A stretch of 64,000 nt of DNA from Pseudomonas sp. ADAK13. Lineage in GTDB: Bacteria > Pseudomonadota > Gammaproteobacteria > Pseudomonadales > Pseudomonadaceae. The notes beneath the pieces were generated by a model. The model saw nothing but the letters and a program-made list of their open reading frames with translations. It was not told the origin of the DNA and ran no database searches. The stretch is taken from the NCBI RefSeq assembly GCF_012935715.1, contig NZ_CP052860.1, forward strand, positions 6,572,001 to 6,636,000. The letters run 5' to 3'. Shown one piece after another: positions 17,808 through 25,978 of the stretch. The translations under genes were made by a program, and so were the position numbers. The first letter of the stretch is position 1, and the number at the start of each line of letters is the position of its first letter.

Positions 17808-18815
17808 ATGAAAGTTGGTATTTCCCTGGCCGCCGTCGCGGCACTCTCCCTGCTCGCCAGCAGCATTGCCCTGGCTGCCGATGGCAAGACCTACAAGATC
17901 GGCGCCGCGGTGTACGGGCTCAAGGGCCAGTTCATGCAGAACTGGGTGCGCGAGCTGAAAGAACACCCGGCGGTCAAAGACGGCACCGTGCAACTGACCG
18001 TATTCGATGGCAACTATGACGCCCTGACCCAGAACAACCAGATTGAAAACATGGTGACCCAGCACTACGACGCGATCCTGTTTGTGCCGATCGACACCAA
18101 GGCCGGCGTCGGCACTGTGAAGGCCGCCATGAGCAACGACGTGGTGGTGATCGCCTCCAACACCAAGGTGGCCGACGCCAACGTGCCGTATGTGGGCAAC
18201 GACGACGTGGAAGGCGGCCGGCTCCAGGCCCAGGCCATGGTCGACAAACTCAAGGGTAAGGGCAACGTGGTGATCATCCAGGGCCCGATTGGCCAGTCAG
18301 CCCAGATCGACCGCGAAAAAGGCGAGATGGAAGTACTGGGCAAACACCCGGACATCAAGATCATCGAGAAGAAAACCGCCAACTGGGACCGCGCCCAGGC
18401 CCTGGCCCTGACGGAAGACTGGCTGAACGCCCACCCCAAAGGCATCAACGGCGTGATCGCGCAGAACGACGACATGGCCCTCGGCGCAGTGCAGGCACTG
18501 AAGTCCCACGGGCTCACCTCCAAAGACGTGCCGGTGACCTCCATCGACGGCATGCCGGATGCAATCCAGGCCGCGAAAAAAGATGAAGTGACCACCTTCC
18601 TGCAAGACGCCCAGGCCCAGTCCCAGGGCGCGCTGGATGTGGCGCTGCGGGCATTGGCCGGCAAGGACTACAAACCGCAGTCGGTGATCTGGGAACGCTA
18701 TGGCAAGGACGTGAAATGGGGCGACGGGACTGCCAAGAACTACATCCTGCCGTGGGTGCCGGTGACCAATGCGAATGCGGATGCGCTGTATCAGCAGGTC
18801 AGCGGCAGCAAATAG
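17808..18815 (+). CDS. Sugar ABC transporter periplasmic substrate-binding protein
   Basis: 335 residues. The signal peptide ends at ALA-AD (residue 23). The mature part is a type I periplasmic binding fold of the ribose-binding (RbsB) family: NQIENMVTQHYDAILFVPID, VPYVGNDDVEGG, GVIAQNDDMALGAVQAL and TSIDGMPDA. Homologues take up ribose, xylitol, erythritol and related polyols. A GCGGAG site precedes the ATG. Third gene of the importer operon; the REP pair just after its stop may limit expression of the enzymes downstream relative to this protein. Confidence 0.9.
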   Translation: MKVGISLAAVAALSLLASSIALAADGKTYKIGAAVYGLKGQFMQNWVRELKEHPAVKDGTVQLTVFDGNYDALTQNNQIENMVTQHYDAILFVPIDTKAGVGTVKAAMSNDVVVIASNTKVADANVPYVGNDDVEGGRLQAQAMVDKLKGKGNVVIIQGPIGQSAQIDREKGEMEVLGKHPDIKIIEKKTANWDRAQALALTEDWLNAHPKGINGVIAQNDDMALGAVQALKSHGLTSKDVPVTSIDGMPDAIQAAKKDEVTTFLQDAQAQSQGALDVALRALAGKDYKPQSVIWERYGKDVKWGDGTAKNYILPWVPVTNANADALYQQVSGSK

Positions 18816-18827
18816 CAACACGATCAA

Positions 18828-18914
18828 TGTGGGAGCTGGCTTGCCTGCGATGGCATCACCTCGGTGCTGCTGATACACCGAGTCGCCTGCATCGCAGGCA
18901 AGCCAGCTCCCACA
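18828..18914. repeat. REP-type inverted pair (GTGGGAGCTGGC family)
   Basis: Perfect 24-base arms starting TGTGGGAGCTGGCTTGCC face each other across a 39-base centre. It lies inside the putative polyol operon between the binding protein and the SDR gene. Confidence 0.9.
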
Positions 18915-18967
18915 TTTGACCGGGCTCCACCCTTAGATCTCGATTGTCAGTAAGAGGAGTCATGTTC

Positions 18968-19723
18968 ATGTCTGGATTCTGGAATCAAGCCTTCGACCTC
19001 ACCGGCCGCTGCGCCGTGATCACCGGCGGGGCCGCCGGGATCGGTCTGGCTTGTGCCAGCCTGTTGGTGGAACGCGGCGCGCGGGTGGCCCTGCTGGACC
19101 GCGACCCGACCGTGGTCGAAGTCGCCGCCAGCCTCGGCGCCGGGAACATCGGCATCGCCGTGGACCTGCGCCAGCTCGACCAGGTGCAGAGCACCGTCGA
19201 CTACGTATTCGACCACTTCAAGCGCCTGGATTACCTGGTCAACAGCGCCGGCGTCGCCCTGCTGGACAAGGCCCTGGACGTCAGCGAAAACGCCTGGGAC
19301 ACCACCCTCGACATCAACCTCAAGGCCAGCTTCTTCGTGGCCCAGGCCTGCGCCAGGCACATGCTTGCCCAGGGCAGCGGGCGCATCGTCAACCTCGCCT
19401 CTCAAGCGGCGGTGATCGGCCTCGACCGTCACGTCGCCTACTGCGCCAGCAAGGCCGCCGTGGTCGGCATGACCAAGGTGCTCGCCATGGAATGGGCGCC
19501 CCACATCAACGTCAACGCCATCTCCCCGACCATCGTCGAAACCGCCCTGGGCAAAAAGGCCTGGGCGGGCGAGCTGGGGGAGCGGGCGAAATTGCAGATC
19601 CCGACGGGCCGCTTTGCCCAGCCGGAAGAAATCGCCGGGCTCGCGTTGTACCTGCTCAGCGACGCCGCACAGATGATCACCGGGGAAAACGTGGTGATCG
19701 ACGGCGGCTACAGCATTCAGTAA
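18968..19723 (+). CDS. SDR-family polyol dehydrogenase (D-threitol dehydrogenase-like)
   Basis: 251 residues, classical short-chain dehydrogenase. NAD-binding motif TGGAAGIG, structural NSAG, and catalytic Ser-x12-Tyr-x3-Lys (NLAS...YCASK) are intact. The Rossmann Asp in ALLDRD after strand 2 indicates NAD rather than NADP. The start MSGFWNQAFDLTGR is like that of D-threitol dehydrogenase DthD of the mycobacterial tetritol pathway. A GAGGAG site lies 8 bases before the ATG at 18968; the in-frame ATG at 18962 would be too close to it. Context with an erythrulose-type kinase and isomerase supports oxidation of a C4 polyol to erythrulose. Other polyols are possible. Confidence 0.85.
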   Translation: MSGFWNQAFDLTGRCAVITGGAAGIGLACASLLVERGARVALLDRDPTVVEVAASLGAGNIGIAVDLRQLDQVQSTVDYVFDHFKRLDYLVNSAGVALLDKALDVSENAWDTTLDINLKASFFVAQACARHMLAQGSGRIVNLASQAAVIGLDRHVAYCASKAAVVGMTKVLAMEWAPHINVNAISPTIVETALGKKAWAGELGERAKLQIPTGRFAQPEEIAGLALYLLSDAAQMITGENVVIDGGYSIQ

Positions 19724-19751
19724 TTCATCTTTTGTCGTGAGGTTTATCGTC

Positions 19752-20867
19752 ATGTCCACTGTCACCGAACGCACCCCTGAGCAACTGGCCCCCGTCATTC
19801 CGAAAACCATGCAGGCCGTGGTCTGCCATGGCCCCGAAGATTACCGCCTGGAGACCGTCGACGTGCCCACACCCGGCCCCGACGAGATCCTGACCAAGGT
19901 CGAGCTGTGTGGCATCTGCATGGGCGACATCAAGACCTATCGCGGCGCGCCGTCGTTCTGGGGCGATGCCGAGCAGCCGCGCTACGTGAAGCCGCCGATG
20001 ATTCCCGGGCATGAATTCGTGTGCCGCGTGGTTGCCCTCGGCCCGGGTGCGGAAAAGCGTGGGGTGAAGGTCGGCGACCGGGTGATTTCCGAACAGATCG
20101 TACCGTGCTGGGGCTGCCGTTTCTGCAACCACGGCCAGTACTGGATGTGCCAGAAGCACGACCTGTATGGCTTCCAGAACAACGTCCAGGGCGCCATGGC
20201 CCAGTACATGATCTTCACCAAGGAAGGCATCATCCACAAAGTGCCGGACTCGATTGCCCCGGATGAGGCGATCCTGATCGAACCCCTGGCCTGCTCGCTG
20301 CACGCAGCGGAACGGGCGAATGTGGACTTCGACGACATCGTGGTGGTGGCCGGTGCCGGTACCCTGGGCCTGGGGATCATCGGTGCGGTGCGCATGCGCA
20401 ACCCGAAGAAACTCATCGTGCTCGACATGAAACCCGAACGCGCCGCCCTCGCCCTGCGCATGGGCGCGGATGAGGTGTGGAACCCCGCCGAGGTCGACGT
20501 GATGGCGAAGATTCGCGAGATCACCGATGGCTATGGTTGCGACATTTACATCGAAGCCACCGGGCATCACAAGGCGGTGAACCAGGGCCTGGCGATGCTG
20601 CGCAAGCTGGGGCGTTTTGTTGAGTTCAGCGTGTTCAACGACGAGGCCACGGTGGACTGGTCGATCATCGGCGACCGCAAGGAACTGGACGTGCTGGGCT
20701 CGCACCTGGGCCCGTACATGTACCCACGGGCCATCGACTTTATCGGCAACCGCAAGATCGACATGCGCGACGTGGTGACCCACAAATTTGCCCTGGCAGA
20801 CTTCAAGGAAGCGTTTGCGGTGATGGAACGCGGAGACAAGTCGCTTAAAGTCGTCCTGGAACCCTGA
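19752..20867 (+). CDS. Zinc-dependent polyol dehydrogenase (erythritol/L-threitol dehydrogenase-like)
   Basis: 371 residues of the medium-chain zinc dehydrogenases. Catalytic zinc ligands are Cys56 and His87-Glu88 (CGIC, PGHEF); the structural zinc set is Cys119, Cys122, Cys125 and Cys133 (CWGCRFCNHGQYWMC). The Rossmann motif GAGTLGLG is followed by LDMKPERAALA, with Asp indicating NAD. The long insert PSFWGDAEQPRYVKPP is seen in EltD-type erythritol/L-threitol dehydrogenases. It sits 28 bp after the SDR gene. Two dehydrogenases in one operon suggest that more than one stereoisomer feeds the same erythrulose intermediate. Sorbitol or xylitol cannot be excluded. Confidence 0.85.
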   Translation: MSTVTERTPEQLAPVIPKTMQAVVCHGPEDYRLETVDVPTPGPDEILTKVELCGICMGDIKTYRGAPSFWGDAEQPRYVKPPMIPGHEFVCRVVALGPGAEKRGVKVGDRVISEQIVPCWGCRFCNHGQYWMCQKHDLYGFQNNVQGAMAQYMIFTKEGIIHKVPDSIAPDEAILIEPLACSLHAAERANVDFDDIVVVAGAGTLGLGIIGAVRMRNPKKLIVLDMKPERAALALRMGADEVWNPAEVDVMAKIREITDGYGCDIYIEATGHHKAVNQGLAMLRKLGRFVEFSVFNDEATVDWSIIGDRKELDVLGSHLGPYMYPRAIDFIGNRKIDMRDVVTHKFALADFKEAFAVMERGDKSLKVVLEP

Positions 20868-20907
20868 TTGGCTCAATAACACAAAACCCTGCGGGCGCCG
20901 GGCTCTT

Positions 20908-20994
20908 TGTGGGAGCTGGCTTGCCTGCGATAGCATCGACCCGGTGTCACTGAAAGACCGAGGCGCTTGCATCGCAGGCAAGCCAGCTCCCACA
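20908..20994. repeat. REP-type inverted pair (GTGGGAGCTGGC family)
   Basis: Two perfect 22-24 base arms in head-to-head orientation across a 40-base centre, between the zinc dehydrogenase and the DhaK gene. It is the second REP pair within the polyol operon. Confidence 0.9.
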
Positions 20995-21041
20995 ACAGCC
21001 CCCGCCCCAACACCCAGAACAAGAACACAGGAAACCGCGTT

Positions 21042-22043
21042 ATGAATCGAGTGATAAACGATCCGGATCAGGTGGTCGAGGACATGCTGCGGGGCATTCT
21101 GGTCGCGCACCCCGAGCTGCGCCAGTACGAAACCAATCCACGGGTGATCGGCAAGGCCAGGCCGTCACCGCAAGGCCGTGTGGGCATCGTGACCGGCGGC
21201 GGCTCCGGGCATGAACCGGCGTTCCTCGGCTATGTCGGCCCGGGCCTGGTGGATGCCGTGGCCGTCGGCGAGATTTTCTCCTCGCCCACCGCCAAAAGTT
21301 TCTTCGACGCCTTCCGGGCTGCCGACCACGGCGCCGGCGTGGCGTGCCTGTACGGCAACTATGCCGGCGACAACATGAACGTGAAGCTGGCGATGAAGAT
21401 GGCCGCCAGCAAGGACATGCGCATCCGCACGGTGGTCGCCAACGACGACGTGGCCTCGGCCCCCAAGGCCGACATCGCCAAGCGTCGCGGGGTGGCGGGT
21501 GAGATCTTCATGTGGAAGGTCGGTGGTGCAGCGGCCGCGCAGCATTACGACCTGGACGGGGTGATTCGTGTCGCCCAGAAGGCGGTCGACAACTGCCGCT
21601 CCATCGGCATCGGCCTTACGCCCTGCACCATCGCCGCGGTGGGCAAGCCGAACTTCCAGATCCCCGACGGGCAGATGGAATTGGGCATCGGCCACCACGG
21701 CGAGCCGGGCATCGAAGTGATCCCCATCGAGTCCGCCGAAGCCATGGCGGCGCGCATGCTCGCGCCGATCCTCGCCGACCGCGACTTCAGCCAGGACGAC
21801 AGCGTGGTGGTGCTGGTCTCGGGCCTGGGCGCCACGCCGGTGATGGAGCTTTACATTTTCTACGCCGAGGTTGAACGTCAGCTCAAGGCCAAGGGTTTGA
21901 AGATTCACCGCTGCTACGTGGGCAACTACTTCACTTCCCTGGAAATGATGGGCGTGACCCTGACCTTGCTGGGCCTGGACGCCGAGCTGAAAACCCTGAT
22001 CGACCAACCCTGCCGTTCCATCGGCATGACCCAGGCGGAATAA
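21042..22043 (+). CDS. dhaK: Dihydroxyacetone kinase-type subunit DhaK (probable erythrulose kinase)
   Basis: 333 residues, the Dak1 fold. His57 in GGGSGHEPAF and His219 in GIGHHGEPGIEV correspond to the substrate-binding histidines; the second forms the hemiaminal with the ketose carbonyl. In this operon the substrate is more likely erythrulose than dihydroxyacetone. The open frame runs upstream into a REP element, so I start it at the ATG at 21042 with an AGGAAA site. It is followed after 3 bases by the DhaL gene, with which it should form the active kinase. No DhaM phosphotransfer protein is encoded nearby. Confidence 0.87.
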   Translation: MNRVINDPDQVVEDMLRGILVAHPELRQYETNPRVIGKARPSPQGRVGIVTGGGSGHEPAFLGYVGPGLVDAVAVGEIFSSPTAKSFFDAFRAADHGAGVACLYGNYAGDNMNVKLAMKMAASKDMRIRTVVANDDVASAPKADIAKRRGVAGEIFMWKVGGAAAAQHYDLDGVIRVAQKAVDNCRSIGIGLTPCTIAAVGKPNFQIPDGQMELGIGHHGEPGIEVIPIESAEAMAARMLAPILADRDFSQDDSVVVLVSGLGATPVMELYIFYAEVERQLKAKGLKIHRCYVGNYFTSLEMMGVTLTLLGLDAELKTLIDQPCRSIGMTQAE

Positions 22044-22046
22044 ACC

Positions 22047-22691
22047 ATGAGCCAGCATTTCTCCACCCACGACGGCAGCGCCATCGTTGCCGACCTGGTG
22101 AGCGTGATCGTTGCCAACCGCGAGTACCTCAGCGAAGTTGACGGCGCCATTGGCGATGGCGACCACGGCATCAACATGGCCAAGGGCTTTGCCCATTGCG
22201 GGCGCACGATCGAAGGCCGCCAGTTGACCCTGGCCGAAGCGCTGGACGAGTTGACGCTGAGCCTGATGGAAGGCATCGGCGGCTCCATGGGGCCGCTGTA
22301 TGGCAGCCTGTTTATCGGCATGGCGGATGAGGTACGGGCCAGCGAAGAGATTGACGCGGCGACCTTTGCGCACTTGCTGCGGGGCGGACTGACGTCGTTG
22401 CAGGACATCACCGAAGCCGGCGTAGGTGACAAGTGTTTGATGGACACGCTGATTCCGGCGGTGGAGGCGTTTGAACAGGCCCACGCGTCGGGCGCGTCGT
22501 TCAGTGAAGCGCTGGAGGCGATGAAAAGTGCGGCGTCACAGGGACGGGATTCCACCAGGGATCTGGTGGCGAAGATTGGCCGGGCGAGTCGGCTGGGTGA
22601 GCGCTCGCTCGGCGTACTGGATGCGGGCGCGGTGTCGTGCTGTTTGATACTGACAAGGCTGGCGGATTCGGTTCAACCGCGGTTGGTGTAG
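22047..22691 (+). CDS. dhaL: Dihydroxyacetone kinase-type subunit DhaL
   Basis: 214 residues, the Dak2 fold that holds the nucleotide. The three Mg-binding aspartates are Asp32, Asp37 and Asp39 (DGAIGDGDHG). GGSMGPLYGS and GRASRLGERSLGVLDAGA are the nucleotide-lid motifs. In PTS-dependent systems DhaL keeps ADP bound and is recharged by DhaM; no dhaM is present here, so this pair may use ATP directly. It is the last gene of the polyol unit, ending at another REP pair. Confidence 0.87.
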   Translation: MSQHFSTHDGSAIVADLVSVIVANREYLSEVDGAIGDGDHGINMAKGFAHCGRTIEGRQLTLAEALDELTLSLMEGIGGSMGPLYGSLFIGMADEVRASEEIDAATFAHLLRGGLTSLQDITEAGVGDKCLMDTLIPAVEAFEQAHASGASFSEALEAMKSAASQGRDSTRDLVAKIGRASRLGERSLGVLDAGAVSCCLILTRLADSVQPRLV

Positions 22692-22706
22692 CGCCTGGCC
22701 GGGCCT

Positions 22707-22790
22707 CATCGCAGGCAAGCCAGCTCCCACAGTTGATCGAGTGTGCCTGGGCGTACGCTGTCAACTGTGGGAGCTGGCTTGCCTGCGATG
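22707..22790. repeat. REP-type inverted pair in reversed (tail-to-tail) arrangement
   Basis: The arms read ATCGCAGGCAAGCCAGCTCC...then...GGAGCTGGCTTGCCTGCGAT, i.e. each element points the opposite way from the other pairs in this window. An inner CAGTTGATCGA / TCAACTG adds further symmetry. It lies between the convergent dhaL and LysR genes. Confidence 0.85.
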
Positions 22791-22803
22791 GCCGCGGCGC
22801 GGT

Positions 22804-23694
22804 TTAACGTTTATCACCAAAATCAGCTGCACTCTGCTTCACCTGCTCTATGTACCGCGCCACCGCCGGCGCCTTTTCAAAACGCCGGTGGATCAGCGAC
22901 AGCCACGACGACGCCTCGCTGCCTTCAATCCTGCGATACACCACGTTCGGCAACCCCACATGCCCCACCACCGACTCCGGCACCACCGCCACGCCCTGCC
23001 CCAGCGACACCAAGGCAATCACTGCCACCAAACCACCCGGCTGCGGCCCTAACCGGGGTGCATAGCCGCCCTGCGCCGCCACGTGCAACGTGCCGCTGAT
23101 CTGCTCGGGCAAGATGAAGGTCTCGTTCTGCAGGTGCTCACAGCTGATCGCCTTCAACCCCAGCAGCCACGAATCCTGAGGCAACGCCAGCACAAACCCC
23201 TCACTGCTCAAACGCACCGCATCGACGCCGTCAGGCAAGGTCATCGGCGAGCGAATATAGCCAATGTCGTAGCGCCCCTCGGCCACCAGTCCCGGCAACG
23301 CCGCCATGGGGCTCTCGCGCACATTGAGGCTCACGTCCGGGCAATCCGCGCAGAACGACTGCACCTGGCGCTGCAGCAGCCCCGAATACACCGCCGACGC
23401 CACATACCCCAATTCGATATGACCGATCTCGCCACGCCCGGCGCGCTGGGCATTGCGCTGGGCAAACTCGAACTGGCGCACCGTGGCCTCGGCCTCGATC
23501 AGCAACGCCGCGCCCGCCTCGGTCAGGCTGACTTCGCGCTGGCGGCGGATAAACAGGCGGGTGCCCAGGGTGGTCTCCATGTCCTGGATCTGTCGGCTCA
23601 GGGTCGGCGGCGCAATGCCCAGTTGCTCGGCGGCACGGGTGAAATTGCGTTGCCGGGCAACGGCCAGAAAGTAGCGGAAATGCCGTATTTCCAT
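22804..23694 (-). CDS. LysR-family regulator (BenM/CatM-like)
   Basis: 296 residues. The start MEIRHFRYFLAVARQRNFTRAAEQLGIAPPTLSRQI is that of the BenM/CatM/HcaR branch. The effector domain is complete to GDKR. I used the ATG at 23694; the codon before it is GTG. It is divergent from the HbpS-like/MFS pair with a 102-bp gap, the likely target promoter. Confidence 0.9.
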   Translation of the reverse strand: MEIRHFRYFLAVARQRNFTRAAEQLGIAPPTLSRQIQDMETTLGTRLFIRRQREVSLTEAGAALLIEAEATVRQFEFAQRNAQRAGRGEIGHIELGYVASAVYSGLLQRQVQSFCADCPDVSLNVRESPMAALPGLVAEGRYDIGYIRSPMTLPDGVDAVRLSSEGFVLALPQDSWLLGLKAISCEHLQNETFILPEQISGTLHVAAQGGYAPRLGPQPGGLVAVIALVSLGQGVAVVPESVVGHVGLPNVVYRRIEGSEASSWLSLIHRRFEKAPAVARYIEQVKQSAADFGDKR

Positions 23695-23796
23695 CACAGG
23701 ATTAGCTCAAAGGTAATGAAGTGCTGTATGGCGCCTAACAACGGCCGACTGACCGGGGATAAGCTCGCGGTACGCTTACAGTAGAGAGGCTTTCCC

Positions 23797-24282
23797 ATGT
23801 TCGTCAAATCATTGATCCTGGCCGCTGTCGGTCTTTGCACCCTGCCAGCGGCGTTCGCGGCAGGGCCGTCACCGGGCATTGCCCACAAGGCAATACTTAG
23901 TCTGGCAACTGCCCAGCAGGTCGCTGCACACGCTCGAAAATTGGCCGCCGACAAAGGCTGGCCCTGCGCCCTGGCAATCGTCGATGACGGTGGCTGGCCG
24001 ATCCTGACCCTGCGCATGGACGGGGCCCCTGTGGTGGCGGGCATCGAATTGGCTCAAGGCAAGGCGCGCACGTCAGCACTTTTCAAGCGACCCTCCGCAG
24101 ACCTGGAAAACGCCATCAACGGTGGGCGCCAGGCAGCCATCACCGCCGGCCTGCTGATGATGAAAGGCGCCCGGCCCATCATTCTTGAAGGCCAGGTCGT
24201 GGGCGCCATCGGCATCAGCGCCGACACCCCGGCCCACGACGACGAGATCGCCCTGGCGGCGGTGAGCGCGGTGCAACCATGA
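23797..24282 (+). CDS. GlcG/HbpS-family secreted protein
   Basis: 161 residues. A signal peptide (cleavage AFA-AG near 21) is followed by the GlcG/HbpS fold: AHARKLAADKGWPCALAIVDDGGWPILTLRMDGA, KARTSALFKRPS, and the C-terminal GQVVGAIGISADTPAHDDEIA. Family members bind haem or small ligands and often accompany transporters. The stop overlaps the start of the MFS exporter by 4 bp, so the two work together, perhaps in sensing or scavenging a compound exported by the pump. Ligand unknown. Confidence 0.85.
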   Translation: MFVKSLILAAVGLCTLPAAFAAGPSPGIAHKAILSLATAQQVAAHARKLAADKGWPCALAIVDDGGWPILTLRMDGAPVVAGIELAQGKARTSALFKRPSADLENAINGGRQAAITAGLLMMKGARPIILEGQVVGAIGISADTPAHDDEIALAAVSAVQP

Positions 24283-25808
24283 GCAACGTCAGCCCGCGCC
24301 TCACGCTGCTGACCGCCTCCGGGGTCTGCTCGCTGATTGTGCTCGACACCAATATCGTCGCCGTCACCTTGCCAAGCATCGCCCGGGACCTGGGGGCGAA
24401 TTTTGCCGATATCGAGTGGGTGGTCAGCGCTTATATGCTGGCCTTCGCCGCGCTGTTGCTGCCGGCCGGGAGCATTGCCGACCGCTTCGGGCGCAAGAAA
24501 AGCCTGATCTGGGGCCTGAGCATTTTCATCCTCGCCTCCCTCGGCTGCGGCGCAGCACCGAATGCGTTGTTCCTGGACATCGCCCGAGCCATCAAAGGCG
24601 TCGGTGCGGCCTTGCTGCTGACTTCTGCGCTGGCCTCCATCGGCCACACCTTTCACGACGAAGCGGAGCGTGCCAAGGCCTGGGCGTTCTGGGGCGCGTG
24701 CATGGGTGTGGCGATGACCGCCGCGCCGACCCTGGGCGGCTTGATCACCGAGTACTTGGGCTGGCGCTGGATTTTCTATCTCAATTTGCCCATCGGCCTG
24801 GGGTTGATGGCGCTGTCGGTGCATGCCATCCCGCATTCGCGGGATAGCCAATCGGCGCGGCTAGACCCTTGGGGCAGCCTGGCGTTCAGCGCGAGCCTGC
24901 TGTGCCTGATCTGGGGCCTGATCGAAGCCAACCGCATCGGCTGGGACAACCCGCTGACTTACGCCCGGTTGCTGGGCGGCATCGCTTTGCTGGGCTTGTT
25001 TGTGCTCGCCGAACGCCTGCAACAGCGGCCGATGGTAGACCTGCAACTGTTCAAGCACCCACGCTTTATCGGCGCGCTGCTGGGGATGTTCGCCTACGCC
25101 GGCTGCGCCCAGGTGATGATGACGCTGCTGCCGTTCTACCTGCAAAACGGCCTGGGTTTCTCCGCGATTGCGTCGGGGCTCGGCATGCTGCCGTTTGCCT
25201 TGACCATGCTGGTTTGCCCAAGGATTGGCGCACGCCTGGCCGGTCGCTTTGCACCGGCAACGATGATGGCGACGGGGCTCACGCTGGTGGGTTGCGGCAA
25301 CCTGCTCAGTGCCTGGGCGGTGAATGTCGGCGGCTACCTGCCGTTCGCCCTGGCCATAGCGGTGACGGGGGCCGGCGCCGGATTGCTCAATGGCGACACC
25401 CAGAAAAACATCATGGCCTGCGTACCACGAGACCGCGCCGGGATGGCATCGGGCATGAGTACGACCATGCGCTTCAGTGCGATCATGTTAGCGATCGGGG
25501 TGTACGGGGCCTTGTTGAGCAGCCACAGCGAACAGCTGCTGCACACCCGCCTGGGCGCACAGTGGCAGGAACAGGTGTCGGGGATTGCTTCACGGGTGGT
25601 GGCGGGCGATATGCCGGCGGCAATGGCGCTGCTGCCTGAGTCGGCGCGGGGGATGGTGCAGCCACTGGCGCGGCAGGCATTTGTCGGCGGGTTCAGCGTG
25701 GTGTTGTGGGTGGCGGGGTTGTTGGGGTTGCTGGGGGCGCTGGTGGTGGGATCGTTGATGCGCCATTCCATACCGGCGGTGCCGCAGGCTTCACTGCCAA
25801 CTCGGTGA
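24279..25808 (+). CDS. MFS transporter, DHA2 (14-span) drug-efflux type
   Basis: 509 residues. Motifs of the DHA2 drug:H+ antiporters are seen: LDTNIVAVTLPSIARDLG in span 1, the loop motif GSIADRFGRKK, and motif C-like GVAMTAAPTLGGLI before GWRWIFYLNLPIG. Fourteen spans are predicted from hydrophobic segments. It exports hydrophobic drugs or metabolites from the cytoplasm. It is coupled to the HbpS-like gene and controlled, by position, by the divergent LysR protein. Confidence 0.9.
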   Translation: MSNVSPRLTLLTASGVCSLIVLDTNIVAVTLPSIARDLGANFADIEWVVSAYMLAFAALLLPAGSIADRFGRKKSLIWGLSIFILASLGCGAAPNALFLDIARAIKGVGAALLLTSALASIGHTFHDEAERAKAWAFWGACMGVAMTAAPTLGGLITEYLGWRWIFYLNLPIGLGLMALSVHAIPHSRDSQSARLDPWGSLAFSASLLCLIWGLIEANRIGWDNPLTYARLLGGIALLGLFVLAERLQQRPMVDLQLFKHPRFIGALLGMFAYAGCAQVMMTLLPFYLQNGLGFSAIASGLGMLPFALTMLVCPRIGARLAGRFAPATMMATGLTLVGCGNLLSAWAVNVGGYLPFALAIAVTGAGAGLLNGDTQKNIMACVPRDRAGMASGMSTTMRFSAIMLAIGVYGALLSSHSEQLLHTRLGAQWQEQVSGIASRVVAGDMPAAMALLPESARGMVQPLARQAFVGGFSVVLWVAGLLGLLGALVVGSLMRHSIPAVPQASLPTR

Positions 25809-25827
25809 GTTGACCACCACAAACCCA

Positions 25828-25950
25828 TGTGGGAGCGGGCTTGTTGTGGTGAGCGGGCTTGCCCCGCGCTGGGCTGCGAAGCAGCCCCATCAATCTGTGG
25901 TGAACCCGACGGGGGACAAGCCCCCTCACCACAACAAGCCCGCTCCCACA
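25828..25950. repeat. Composite REP: one family nested inside another
   Basis: Outer arms TGTGGGAGCGGGCTTGTTGTGGTGAG-type (26 bp, perfect inverted repeat, 25828-25853 and 25925-25950) enclose an inner pair of the other family (GAGCGGGCTTGCCCCGC, GGGCTGCGAAGCAGCCCC, and GGGGGACAAGCCCCC). Confidence 0.88.
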
Positions 25951-25978
25951 TTTTGATCTTCGCCAGGCAGTTGACCTG

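Noticed and set aside
16773..18065. A 430-codon minus-strand open frame opposite the sugar permease and binding protein
   Set aside because: His/Gln/Ala-rich shadow; it crosses two real genes.
20967..21041. N-terminal extension of DhaK into the REP element
   Set aside because: The peptide MHRRQASSH is the REP translated; the ribosome-binding site and homology support 21042.
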